From Linyphia triangularis (lineage: Eukaryota; Arthropoda; Arachnida; Araneae; Linyphiidae): a DNA stretch of 64,000 nt. Position numbers and translations under genes: made by a program. Within the stretch, counting starts at the first letter, position 1; the number at the start of each line of letters is the position of its first letter. The DNA is taken from contig OZ021723.1 in the NCBI GenBank assembly GCA_963978545.1, positions 3,658,001 through 3,722,000 of the forward strand, written 5' to 3'. Shown here piece by piece: positions 1 through 10,727 of the stretch. A model generated the notes under the pieces. That model was not told where the DNA came from, made no database searches, and worked only from the letters and a program-made list of their open reading frames with translations.

Positions 1-396
1 GAAGTTTTGGAGGATATTACTAAGGGAAAGATTCTTAACAGCTAAATATTTTTCTTTCAATTCATTCCATATGCATTTTTTTGCAACTAAAATGCATTTT
101 TTTTTAAATCGAGAAGTTCTGTGTTGTACTATCCTTTTCAGACGAAATTATAGGTTTTTCATGCAGTTAGTTTTTTTTTTTTTTTTGACAATTAATTAAA
201 AAAAAAAATCAATTTCTGTCAGTTTGCTTTTTTAAATTTAAAAAAATCGTACTTGAAGACATCTTATGCATCTTTATATGAACCTAAAATCTTAACTTTC
301 CTATCGGTTAATGTTTTTGATGTGTGTATTGTGCATGCATGAAATGTGTACTTTTTTAACAAATAAAGTTCAATTTTTTTTCACGAGAGAAGTTAT
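1..396. other. AT-rich intergenic DNA
   Basis: No gene is recognisable. The stretch is rich in A and T runs. Its last four bases, TTAT at 393-396, are the left target-site duplication of the gypsy element that follows. Confidence 0.6.
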
Positions 397-862
397 TGTT
401 ACGAATTTTTCCACTGAGGCAATGATGGCACAGTTTTCACGGTTTAAAAATATTTATTCTCCCTTCAGAAAACTCACAAAATTTATGCACAGGCAACAGT
501 TTAATTACTCTCGAGCTTCAACACAAACTTCAACAAAACTAACTTCGAATTCAGCGATTATACAAGCTCACTCCAATAGGTAAACAAAGCGATCAGCTTT
601 CAACGAAATCCGAAGTCAATCTGAAAACTTTCCCGTTCTCCAGTCCTTTATATACAAGCGCGTGAGACATTCTCGAAATTTCCAGCCAATTTATCGGAAA
701 CGAAATATCTCGAAACTTCTCGATTACTTTAGGTGTTGCCACCTTTTTCTAACTTGTATAATCGCTATTAATTACTAAATAAAATAGGATAAAAATAAAT
801 TACAATAGAATTTTGAAATAATACGTCACTATTTACAATATATACAGACAATTTGTGCAACA
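397..862 (-). repeat. 3' LTR of the gypsy element
   Basis: Nearly identical to 3445-3910, with TG...CA termini. It is the downstream LTR because the internal ORFs read on the minus strand. Confidence 0.93.
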
Positions 863-875
863 TTTCCCCCTTCTT
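863..875 (-). other. Polypurine tract of the gypsy element
   Basis: On the minus strand this reads AAGAAGGGGGAAA directly before the 3' LTR, the position and composition expected of the plus-strand primer. Confidence 0.75.
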
Positions 876-922
876 AAAGACTGCACGTCCCGGGCAGTGA
901 AGTCCTTAACAGGAAAGGTCAT

Positions 923-1366
923 TCAATCACCTCTATCATAATATGGGGATAGCCTATTGTGATGTACTACTCTAGGTTTACAGGAAGGTGTCCGTTGAAT
1001 TCTCATCACGACGTCGTTGATCTTCTTAAGGACCCCATACGGCCCTTCCCAGTTCGTCTGGAGCTTAGGGGAGAGTCCTTTCCGACGTTTAGGGTTCCCT
1101 AACCACACCTTGTCACCTTCCTGGAATGAACGGTCCATGGCCTTGACATAGTACCGGATCTTCATGCGCTCCGTCATGATGTTGTTTCTCTCTCTGGCGA
1201 ACCGATGTACGGCTTCCAAACGTGCCTGCAGATCATCTAGATACTGGACAGGCGAGGAAGGAGTGTCCGGTGGTTGTCCAAAGAGGAGGTTGCTGGGGAG
1301 CCCAAGGTCTCTTCCAAACATCGTTAGAGATGGAGAAAATCCGGTGGTCTCGTGAGTTGCACTCCC
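923..1366 (-). pseudogene. Integrase C-terminal remnant of gypsy pol
   Basis: The frame opens with a peptide containing HETTGFSPSLTMFGRDLGLP, the conserved stretch just after the integrase catalytic core of gypsy elements. It continues to a C-terminal DNA-binding region (QEGDKVWL, then NWEGPYGVLKKI and HHNRLSPYY). It is in the same frame as the Gag-protease ORF and separated from it only by the TAG at 1367-1369. The HHCC finger, DDE core, reverse transcriptase and RNase H are absent, so the deletion junction lies near 1366-1400. It has no obvious start of its own; the Met encoded at 1319-1321 is internal. Relationship to gypsy integrase is confident; expression is doubtful. Confidence 0.85.
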
Positions 1367-3412
1367 CTATGCCAACAGAAGCGGTGAAAGTTTTTGATCC
1401 CCGTCTTGCTGATTATATGATTTTGAGATTGCGTCCGAATCATCCGCGGGTGCAGCTGATAGATCCCGGGACCTCCGTTCGATGCTTGTAACAGGAACAC
1501 GGATGTCAATTCCCTCTTCACTAACTTTGTCCATTTCCACATGAACCACTTCCTGGGAGGGTTTCATCAACGTCGCTTTCTTCGGTTCTCTTTCCGAGGC
1601 TGGAGAGGTACTTTTCATAGATGTGGACTCTTCAGCATTCTCTATGACATTGTCTTCATGAGCTACAATCCGATATACGCACAGCTCTTTCATGTCTAGA
1701 TCGTGCAAAGGAACTTCGCCTCTCCATGTTTGCAGCTTGCTTTTCTCAAAATTCAGCGTAATTCCATTTTTCTTCAAAAAGTCTAGTCCGAGAATGCACG
1801 GATCTACAATTTCGGCAACATAAACGGTGTGCTTGTAGGTGTTAAATCCAAGGGCAATGTCCACTTGCAATTTCCCATGAACAGAGATATTACCACCAGA
1901 CACAGTTTGTAGAGAAACAGAGGGCGCTGTGTAGAGGAGTCGGCTGTTCAGGCTACGAGCCACGTCCGTCCTTACGATCGTTACATTCGCTCCCGAATCG
2001 ACGATTAGACGACATGGAGTTCCGTTGATCTCCCCCTTCACGAATAAACCCTGGTTTCCTCCTTGTCGGGATGAAACGTGGAAACGACTGGTCGGGGCTT
2101 CACCTGTTCTACATTGCAGCTTCTGCCCTGCGAGATGACATCTTCTTAGATTTAGTTGTGGAGAATCCGTGGTAGTGTTATCCCTTCTCTTTTTCAAATC
2201 AAGGCAGTTGCGTCGTAGATGCCCTTCCCGTTTGCAGTGCCAGCAAACGACTCTGGTCCTTCGATCCCTGGCTCCGGGATAGCTTCTCATCATTCTATCA
2301 ATTTTGCTTTCCAGTTCTCGAAGCTTACTGGTGACAAAGTCAGAAGAATCCTCGGCTAATGCACCACGCACATATCGTCGGTCTTTTCCAGAAGCTAGCT
2401 GCGCGGCTTCCACTCTCATGGCATAGACGAGGGTGGACTTTAGATCTTTGCTGTCTGACATCCTGGTAGCTTGCTGTATGTCGGGATCTTTGATGGCATC
2501 CACGAAATACTGAAGAGACAGGTTATCTCGTACGTCCGAGGGACAGTCTGGGAAAGCGAGGAGCGACAGTCTTTCTATATCCGATGCCAATTCTTGAAGA
2601 GTTTCATTGGCCTTCTGCTGTCTCACTTTCAGTTGCAGTCTGTTATAATCCTTTAGATGTTGCTCCCCAAACCTTAACTCCAACGCACTTGCCAGCGCCA
2701 CGAATTCTTCCCGCTTCTCTTCAGGTAGTGTCTGTAAAATGTCAGCAGCTTCACCTCGAAGAGATGCTGCGAGATGGAATGCTTTCGAAGTATCGTCCCA
2801 ACCATTCGCAGAAGCAATCATTTCAAATTGCGTTTGATAAACGCGCCAAGACGACTTCCCATCAAAAGGGGCCACTTTGATGTTAGAGCGCGGCGCCATA
2901 AAGGGGATGGAAGCGTTATCCCAATTAGGTGACGCTATGGCCAGAGCTTCACGCGTTTCCATTTTTAGCAGCCTTTCTTCTACAACGTCAATGAATTTGA
3001 CTTGCTCTTCCTTTAAGGTGGAAACTTTTTCTTGCATGGTGGACACTTTTTCTTGCACGGTGGAAACTTTTTCTTGCACGGTGGAAACTTTTTCTTCAAC
3101 GTCATTTCTCACTGTCTTAAGATCTTCTCTGACATCCAAAATATCCGCCTTCATTGATTGAAGAACACTCTCTGTGCGCTCCATAAATCTATCAACGGAC
3201 GCAGAAGATGATTCTTGCTGGGATGCTAAAGCTTTAATATCCGATGATGTCGCTTCTTGGCTGGCGGTGATTGCGGCGGCGAGTTCAGCGTTAGTCGTTT
3301 CTTGGCGGGCTTTCATTTCGGCGGCAGTGGATTCTTGTTGGGCCTTCATTCCAGCAATCATTTCCATCAACTGCTTCATTTGGTCTTCCATCATTCTTCT
3401 AGTTGTCGGCAT
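1367..3412 (-). CDS. Gag and aspartic protease polyprotein of the gypsy element
   Basis: A 681-residue open frame. Residues 1-150 are predicted coiled coil and include three or four in-frame EKVSTVQ heptads (about 107-134). Residues about 175-345 match a retrotransposon Gag/capsid domain (starting NIKVAPFDGKSSW). A CCHC zinc knuckle, CWHCKREGHLRRNC, lies at 390-403. The protease active site VDSGANVTIV is at 471-480, with the DSG catalytic triad present. The protein would form the particle and mature it. It ends in a TAG where an intact relative should continue into reverse transcriptase; the last roughly 20 residues may be altered by the deletion. The Met at 3410-3412 lies 14 nt from the primer binding site, so it is the natural start. 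No frame breaks are seen, in line with the element's youth. Confidence 0.88.
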   Translation of the reverse strand: MPTTRRMMEDQMKQLMEMIAGMKAQQESTAAEMKARQETTNAELAAAITASQEATSSDIKALASQQESSSASVDRFMERTESVLQSMKADILDVREDLKTVRNDVEEKVSTVQEKVSTVQEKVSTMQEKVSTLKEEQVKFIDVVEERLLKMETREALAIASPNWDNASIPFMAPRSNIKVAPFDGKSSWRVYQTQFEMIASANGWDDTSKAFHLAASLRGEAADILQTLPEEKREEFVALASALELRFGEQHLKDYNRLQLKVRQQKANETLQELASDIERLSLLAFPDCPSDVRDNLSLQYFVDAIKDPDIQQATRMSDSKDLKSTLVYAMRVEAAQLASGKDRRYVRGALAEDSSDFVTSKLRELESKIDRMMRSYPGARDRRTRVVCWHCKREGHLRRNCLDLKKRRDNTTTDSPQLNLRRCHLAGQKLQCRTGEAPTSRFHVSSRQGGNQGLFVKGEINGTPCRLIVDSGANVTIVRTDVARSLNSRLLYTAPSVSLQTVSGGNISVHGKLQVDIALGFNTYKHTVYVAEIVDPCILGLDFLKKNGITLNFEKSKLQTWRGEVPLHDLDMKELCVYRIVAHEDNVIENAEESTSMKSTSPASEREPKKATLMKPSQEVVHVEMDKVSEEGIDIRVPVTSIERRSRDLSAAPADDSDAISKSYNQQDGDQKLSPLLLA

Positions 3413-3425
3413 TCAAAATTACGAG

Positions 3426-3443
3426 ATCCCACTTCTGACACCA
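3426..3443 (-). other. Primer binding site, tRNA-Leu type
   Basis: The plus strand reads ATCCCACTTCTGACACCA, which matches the 3' end of animal tRNA-Leu(CAG) plus CCA over 18 nt. It sits one base inside the 5' LTR, where reverse transcription would be primed. The tRNA identity is from memory of the conserved 3' acceptor sequence. Confidence 0.8.
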
Positions 3444-3444
3444 C

Positions 3445-3910
3445 TGTTACGAATTTTTCCACTGAGGCAATGATGGCATAGTTTTCACGGTTTAAAAATA
3501 TTTATTCTCTCTTCAGAAAACTCACAAAATTTATGCACAGGCAACAGTTTAATTACTCTCGAGCTTCAACACAAACTTCAACAAAACTAACTTCGAATTC
3601 AGCGATTATACAAGCTCACTCCAATAGGTAAACAAAGCGATCAGCTTTCAACGAAATCCGAAGTCAATCTGAAAACTTTCCCGTTCTCCAGTCCTTTATA
3701 TACAAGCGCGTGAGACATTCTCGAAATTTCCAGCCAATTTATCGGAAACGAAATATCTCGAAACTTCTCGATTACTTTAGGTGTTGCCACCTTTTTCTAA
3801 CTTGTATAATCGCTATTAATTACTAAATAAAATAGGATAAAAATAAATTACAATAGAATTTTGAAATAATACGTCACTATTTACAATATATACAGACAAT
3901 TTGTGCAACA
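3445..3910 (-). repeat. 5' LTR of the gypsy element
   Basis: A 466-bp copy almost identical to 397-862. It should carry the element's promoter because transcription runs leftward from here. It is followed at 3911-3914 by the TTAT target duplication. Confidence 0.93.
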
Positions 3911-4081
3911 TTATGATTGTAGCATGTTGAAACCATTTGATTGAAATAACTGTTATTCCATTCATAGTGAAGAATAATGATGAAAAATACTATTAGGCTT
4001 AAATTATTGAATCTTCGCGCATTAGTTAAAATTGTTTGTAATTAAATAAACAAAAATATTTTTTCCTCAAGTTCGCTTTTT

Positions 4082-4114
<33 letters not shown>

Positions 4115-4905
4115 GAGCTTAATATGGAATTTGCTGGAAAAACAGGAGATTAAATGACGCATATATATGTGCATGGCTGTTAATGGTTTAAGTTCATTTT
4201 CTTAAAAAAAGTTTTTTAGGGAGAAGTTATTAGTATAGAATGTTGAAAATTTGAGTGTGAAGTATGCCTGAATATTTAAAAGATTTGCTTATTTTTCTAA
4301 GAGACATAGCTTTTATCTTTCATTCTCACCAACCCATTGACTTGGCGAGAGTAAATATTTTTATTAAAGCATTGTGATGGCAATCATTTTCTAATGCTAA
4401 AGTGATAAAAAACCAAATATTGAATTCTGAGCATCCAGATATTGTAATATATAATCAGAAATTTTTAATGATGTTTACAAATGTCTTTCTGGTAATTTAT
4501 AATAATTTTATCTTAATATTTTTGCATCCGAATGCCTACAGAAATGAGCTAAAAATGTAAAAAGATGAAATACAAACATCATGTAACAATGAAAATCGTC
4601 TTTCATCATGTGAGTGTCTAGAAGTTAACAGGCACTTGCTTTTGCTAAAAAGCCAAATACAATGTACCTACTTGGCAAAATTAGTAAAAGTAGTTATCAT
4701 AAAAAAACTGTTAAAATAGTTTTTTTTTTTCATTTTATTGAAAGTATGAACACTCACTCAGACAATATAATAAAACTTTTTGAAAATTAACCAGAATAAT
4801 TGTTTAATTAATTATTGTGCAATGTTTTATAAATCCAATTCATTCATAATTTGGCTTTTCATGAATTCGCATTGACATTTCAGAGTCTGTCATTTACATT
4901 AACAA
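3911..4905. other. AT-rich intergenic DNA with a 30-bp A run
   Basis: No gene or element is recognised. A run of about 30 A residues lies at 4083-4112. It could be the tail of a degraded retroposon, but nothing upstream supports this. Confidence 0.5.
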
Positions 4906-6635
4906 CTAGCTGAATACCCGTGCTGCGGTACGAAATTTTACCATTAGCATTTTAGCGATCAAAAGACATTCACGTATTCTACATTTCAGACGTTTGCACC
5001 CATTTCGATCGCGACAAATTGATTTATCAAAATAGAAACTTTCCTTTGTTGACAATTTTAACGAAATTTATAATTGTGAATACTATATTGGAAAGAGGCA
5101 TTTGAATATCCCTCGTTTAGAACGTTTAATTCCCTTCGGACCCTTTTAATTACGTAATCGAGATTGCAATAGTTTATTGTGTTTATGTTTGCTCTTTGTT
5201 CTAAATTTCGAAGTAGTAGCTGTATTGGAATTGAGACATTAAAATAATCCTCGTATAGTTTCAATGTTGCGTCGACTTTTCATCCCTTAAAAATTCATTA
5301 ATTGATATTGGAATAATTTTTTTTTTTTTTAAATTTGTCCTTTTAACATTTGCACCAAATATCAGAATTATGACTACATTGGAAGAGGAACATTTGGATA
5401 TCCCTCGTTTGGAACATTTAACCCTTTTTCGACTCCATAAAGTAGATTAATCGAGAACGGAATAGCTTACTTTTCCTATGTTTATCTTTTTTGACATTTG
5501 TACCAATTTTCAAAGTTGTGACCAAATGGGAAGTGGGACATTCGAATATCTCTCTTTTGGAACGTTTAACGCCTTTTCCAACCCTTAAGTGGGTTAATCG
5601 AGATCGGAATGGCTTACTTTTCTATGTTTATCTTGATTGGCATTCATACCAATCTTAAGAATTGCGACGAAATGGGAAGAAGAATGTTCGAATATCCCTC
5701 GTTTGGGACGTTTAACCCCTTTTCGACCCCTAAGCGTGGATTAACCGAGATCGGAATAGCTTGCTTATTCTATGTTTATTTTTGTTGACATTTGCCCCAA
5801 TTTTCAGAATTGTGACTATATGGGGAGTGAGATATTTGAGTTTGGAACGTTTAACTCCTTTTCCACCCCTTAAAGTGGATTAATCAAGCTCGGAATAGCT
5901 TAATTTTTCTATGTTTGTCTTTGTTGACATTTGTGCCTATTTTCAGAGTTGTGACCAAATGGGAAGTGGGATATTCGAATGTCCCTCGTTTGGAACGGTT
6001 AACCACTTTTAGAACCCTTAAAGTGGGTTAATCGAGATCGGAGTTGCTTACTTTTTCTATTTTTACGATTGTTGATATTTGTGCCGATTTTCAGAATTGT
6101 GACCAAATGGGAAGTGGGATATTCGAATGTCCCTCGTTTGGAACGTTTAACCCCTTTTCGACCCCTTAAAGTGGGTTAATCGAGATCGGGGTAGCTTATT
6201 TTTTTCTATTTTTACCATTGTTGATATTTGTGCCGATTTTCAGAGTTGTGACCAAATGGGAAGTGGGATATTCGAATGTCCCTCGTTTGGAACGTTTAAC
6301 CCCTTTTCGACCCCTTAAAGTGGGTTAATCGAGATCGGAGTAGCTTACTTTTTTCTATTTTTACCATTGTTGATATTTGTGCCGATTTTCAGAGTTGTGA
6401 CCAAATGGGAAGTGGGATATTCGAATGTCCCCCGTTTGGAACGTTTAACCCCTTTTCGACCCCTTAAAATGGGTTAATCGAGATCGGAATAGCTTACTTT
6501 TTCTATTTATACCATTGTTGATATTTGTGCCGATTTTCAGAATTGTGACTATGTGGGAAGTGGGAGAATTAGTGATGAGTGAGTGAGTCAGTGAATGAGT
6601 GAGTGAGTGAGGGCTTTGCCTTATATATATAGAGA
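4906..6635 (-). mobile_element. Helitron-like element, copy A, with internal tandem array
   Basis: Read on the minus strand it begins TCTCTATATATATAAGGC and ends GGTATTCAGCTAG. It lies between a 5' A and a 3' T, the Helitron insertion pattern (TC start, CTAG end, A|T target, no target duplication). Next to the 5' end is a GAGT-type microsatellite (about 6566-6612). The interior holds about eight units of about 148 bp, degrading from about 6560 toward 5330. The 3' portion (4906-5330) is single copy and shared with the other three copies. No Rep/helicase gene is present, so it is non-autonomous. A clear terminal hairpin was not found, which is the main weakness of the Helitron call. Confidence 0.75.
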
Positions 6636-6775
6636 TTACCTCAACATTTATTTCGCAATATTGACATTAGTCCTATTTTCATGAAGGATATTACCCTGCA
6701 AAGCGAGTACTCTTTACACTTTTGTAATTTTTTTCCCTTTTGTCTCTAATATTTTTAGCGGCGGTTAGACACTGA

Positions 6776-7330
6776 ACAATTCTCGCATTTTTTATTTTAT
6801 TTAATTTTTTTTTTTTTTTTTTTTTTTATTCAATTCTAAATGTTTCGGAAAGGCCATAAACAAAAAAAAATGTCTGCTCAATGCACTTTTTTCTTTTTTT
6901 TTTTAAATTTGCAATCAAAGTTCCTCTGTTACACGTTGACGAGAAAACGATGCATTCAGCTCGAATTGAATTTGTCAAGAGATCCCAAACATCTTGGCTT
7001 GAAATGCAGCAGCGAAAACCAGTTTTGCCAGTTTCTCGCAAATCGCACCTGTACGAGATATGGCAGTGGTCTATTAGCGCCTACTATTTGGCAGAAACCT
7101 CACGATAACCATAGAAAAGGAAGCAAGTCTTGACGTCACAGATTTTGTTGAGTGTTTTTGATCGGACTGGTTTTGGCTCGGTTTTGGCTCGGTTTTGGGA
7201 CGTTTTCTATTCTTAATACTTAAATAACTAATTTTTGTAAAGAACTTTTGTTTAAATATTTGGAATCAGAAAGAAATAATTCATAAATATCGACACATTT
7301 CACTCGTTTTTAAAAAAATGCGAGAATTGT
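6776..7330. mobile_element. Possible MITE with about 19-bp inverted termini
   Basis: The sequence ACAATTCTCGCATTTTTT at 6776 recurs inverted, ending at 7330. The roughly 555-bp interval contains no convincing ORF. No clean target duplication is visible, so the superfamily is undecided. Confidence 0.45.
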
Positions 7331-10300
7331 CCATTGTTTCATATCTCTGTATTATCCATTTAAAAGATATTTGAGCTTTTCAACTTGGACCATTGATAAT
7401 TCAACCAGTCGGTTCATTCATTTACATTAACAGTGACCTCAACATATATTTTTCTACGTTGAAAAAAAGGGTACTTAGGTATCATGCTGTCGACAGTGAG
7501 CGAATTCCAAAGGATTTCTTTAGATCTTCAAAACGATCTGTGTGGAAGGATACCTTGGAAGCCGCACGGCTGTGGGATTCCACGGAAAATGCCCGACAAT
7601 GGTCCGAGCCGAACTAGGCATTTGAAGAGGCCAGGCAGTTGTAACTTTTTCTTGTAAAAAAAAGTTCAGCAACAGTAGTCGGGTTAAGGTATACATATAC
7701 ATTAGGAATTGCGAAATTTGACTCAAGTTTGCGTTTTTGTTTTTTGGTTTCAAAATATTCCCGAATTCCTTACCATTAAAATAATACCATTTTCTTTCCG
7801 AGACTCAAATTATTTTTAAAATTACAGTGGGTTTTGTGAACCTGTTTTGTATCACGTTCATTAGTGTAGTAAACTTTAAACGCGTTTTCTGAAGAATGAC
7901 ATTTCGGTGTTATATGACTTTACGCCAACGGTTATAACTTCATAAAAAATGGTCCGATTTACAAAATTCTAATTTTGTTTTGTAGACAATAGTTGTGAAT
8001 GTGTTTTCTATGGAGAATCTATTATATATTGTTATAAACACATTTTTTTTGCATATTTTAATCTTAATTTTTTGTTAAAAAGTATGTATTTTTTCAAACT
8101 TTTTATTTAAAAATTTATAATTAAATACACATCAAATACACCTTATCTGAACCATATTTACCTTTTTCATAAAGAAACTGTGCTGGTTAAATTAAGAAAT
8201 AAAATTTTGAAACATCTTTAAAATATTTAAAATATGGGTTTCATGAAATATAGTTTTGAAGTAATTAATATTTTTTGGTTTTCAAAAATGTATCAAATAA
8301 CATAAAAGCAAACACTATGAAGCAGTATTGGAAAATTTGATTTAAAAGAAACTGCTAAATAATTAAAAAGGTTTTCCTAATTTCTTGACAAAAAAATCGC
8401 GTTAATATAATTCATTTTTATGTCATATCCGGTAAAAAATAGTTTTTTTTAAAAAAAAGCTGTGAATACAAGCAATAAAATTAACAAAAGAGAACGATAT
8501 CGTCAACGCCGAAAATCCACTAACGATAGGGAAAATCAAAACATATTCATTTTTAAGTCGCCAAGTAGCGCTAACTCTCCAAAATAGAAACCCACTTCAG
8601 CAATATCTTGTTTAAATACGACATAATGAGTGTAAAATACAACTTCTCTGATTTTACACATTATAGGAAAGGGATATACAAGTATTCCAAGCAGTTTTTC
8701 TGAAAATTCTCAGCTTAATTTTAAATACCGTGCAATGGAAGTTGACGAAGTTTTATATTGCTTTCAATGGTACAGCGCCAAGCTGAGCCAACCTTTAGAC
8801 ACAAAATGGCGTTCGCGCCGGCTCGCCTAATATAGGGGCCTTAAACATATGTAGTTAACTTTAACTTTGGTAGGTTTTTGTTTTAAAGTGGCTGTTTATT
8901 TGAATAGGTAATACCAAGCGCACACAAATATGTAAAGCTAGATATTGTCAATCCGAATTAACAATTTCACATGCATACGTTTAAAAAAAAAAATGATTTA
9001 TGTTATATTTCTACGGAAATAATTTGGAAATTATGTCCTGGTGTATAGCAATAAGAACGTAGTTTCGCATTTTTCCTGTATATAAATGCGCATATTCGGG
9101 AATGTTCAGAGGCGACGATATAAAAACCACCGAGACGTGGAATTTGGGTGAGTTAGAGATTTGGAGGCATTCTGGAAAGAGATTTGTGTTTATTTTTTTG
9201 AGTCTGAATCGCCACTGTAACTAAAGTTGTACACACTGAAGTTTACGTTGAAACTTGATAGAGAAAAAAAGCTTTATAGAGAGTTTACTGTTGTTTAAAG
9301 AAGTTTTGTGAGTCTCTGAGCCTAAGAAATAATCACCAGGTATTATTTGTAAAAACTGTGTCGTTATTTTCTCTGAGAAATTTCGTAACAATTTGCAGAA
9401 GATTTTAAATTAAAGTCAGAGTCATAAATATTACTTTGCATAACAAGCCACATTTTTTTAATTGCAAAGTGACACTAGCGCAGTTTTCATTAAGGAATCC
9501 GACTACGTTCGGAGCAATTTAAAAAAAAAAAAAAAAACCTTATTAAAACTTTTTATTGCATCAAATTGTGCATTATATGATAAATATATATAATCGAGAA
9601 AAATATTAACTTTTTAAATTTTGTTTTTCTAAAAAAAAAGGAGTTTTGGAGATTTTTAGTCAGAATTGACCAATATTTTTTCAAAACGTCTAATGTTGTA
9701 AAAAAAAAAAAAAAAAAAAAATTAAGAAATATATTTTGTTTTAGTTTTTGCTACATGATTCTATGATATTCATGAGTATAATGAACTAAAATCTAAGTTA
9801 TATTTTCAAAAATAAAAAATATATATGTTGTTGTTTAAGATTACACATATAAATTTTAATATTTTTGCAACATATTATTATGTATATATAGCAATAACCT
9901 TTAGATAAAAATAAGTACAAAAGTAGTCCATTATATTCAGCAAAGTGTAACAAAGAACTGTACATAAAAAGTTTAACTCTATCTTAAATACATTTTGAGA
10001 TAGAACACAAGTCGTATTTCAGTATTAGCGAAAAATCTATTCTTTAGAAAACCCGATTTTGGAATCTCTGCATGGATTTTCGTATTAACAACCGTTTTTG
10101 AACGACTGTAACTAAACTTCTTATTAAAGTACAAGAAAAACACAAACTGATTTGAAAAGAAAATTTTCAATTCATGGCACGAAATAAAGAAAAAGTTTTC
10201 AATTTTCATTGATTTTGGCATTTTAAACGTAATTTTAAACCGTAAGTTTTCTTAATCAAAAGTTGAATATTTGAAATTGTTTTCCATCAAAAAAATAATC

Positions 10301-10727
10301 CCAACATTTAAGAAAAATATCAAGACTGTGTTTATAAAGTATTTGATTCGAAAATTTTTTGTTTAAAGAATTAGGTTTGTGCCAAATGGAGTACAGTATC
10401 TGAGATTGCAATTTAGGAAACAAATATTTTCTTGGATTAAAAGGGCAATTTACTGTGGTAACCAAAAATGACATAAGGGGATTTATTGAGATAGGGATGT
10501 GTTGTAATTGAGTTAGTGAAAAGATTAAGTTTACTTAAATTCAATTTCGGTTGTATAGGGCTTTAATTAAAAAACGTGTGTCAAACGCAATTCATTTTAT
10601 AAGGGGAATGATCTTATAAGCCTGAAAATTGTAAGGAAGGAATATTTATTTGTAATTATAAGGTCAACGATATTTTTTAAATGATACATTTTTCAGAATT
10701 CATTTCGGAAAATACATTTTAGCTATA
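7331..10727. other. AT-rich DNA without a recognised gene
   Basis: Short ORFs on both strands (for example at 7393-7617, 9979-10221 and 10256-10474) resemble nothing I recognise and have low-complexity composition. A long A run lies near 9700-9720. TATA-like sequences at 9079-9085 and 9119-9125 precede a stretch ending CGTAACA at 9390. This could be a solo LTR, but no left boundary is visible. Confidence 0.45.

Larger units (their letters stand above)
397..3910 (-). mobile_element. Non-autonomous Ty3/gypsy LTR retrotransposon with internal deletion
   Basis: Two 466-bp direct repeats (397-862 and 3445-3910) bound the element. They begin TGTTACG and end GCAACA on the plus strand and are flanked by the duplicated target TTAT (393-396 and 3911-3914). 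Coding is on the minus strand, so the right repeat is the 5' LTR. Inside, in element order, are a primer binding site, a Gag-protease ORF, the tail of integrase, and a polypurine tract next to the 3' LTR. Reverse transcriptase, RNase H and the integrase core are missing, so it cannot move alone. The LTRs differ at about two positions (for example C/T near 434/3479), so the insertion is recent and probably used enzymes from a relative. Confidence 0.93.

Noticed and set aside
2584..3161. Plus-strand ORFs opposite the Gag-protease gene
   Set aside because: They are antisense shadows of a well-supported minus-strand coding region.
5058..5264. A 68-codon ORF
   Set aside because: It lies in the conserved non-coding 3' region of Helitron-like copy A, which is repeated in all four copies without a conserved frame.
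4906..6635. CRISPR array or bacterial direct repeats
   Set aside because: Units of about 148 bp without spacers, inside a eukaryotic transposon, do not fit CRISPR.
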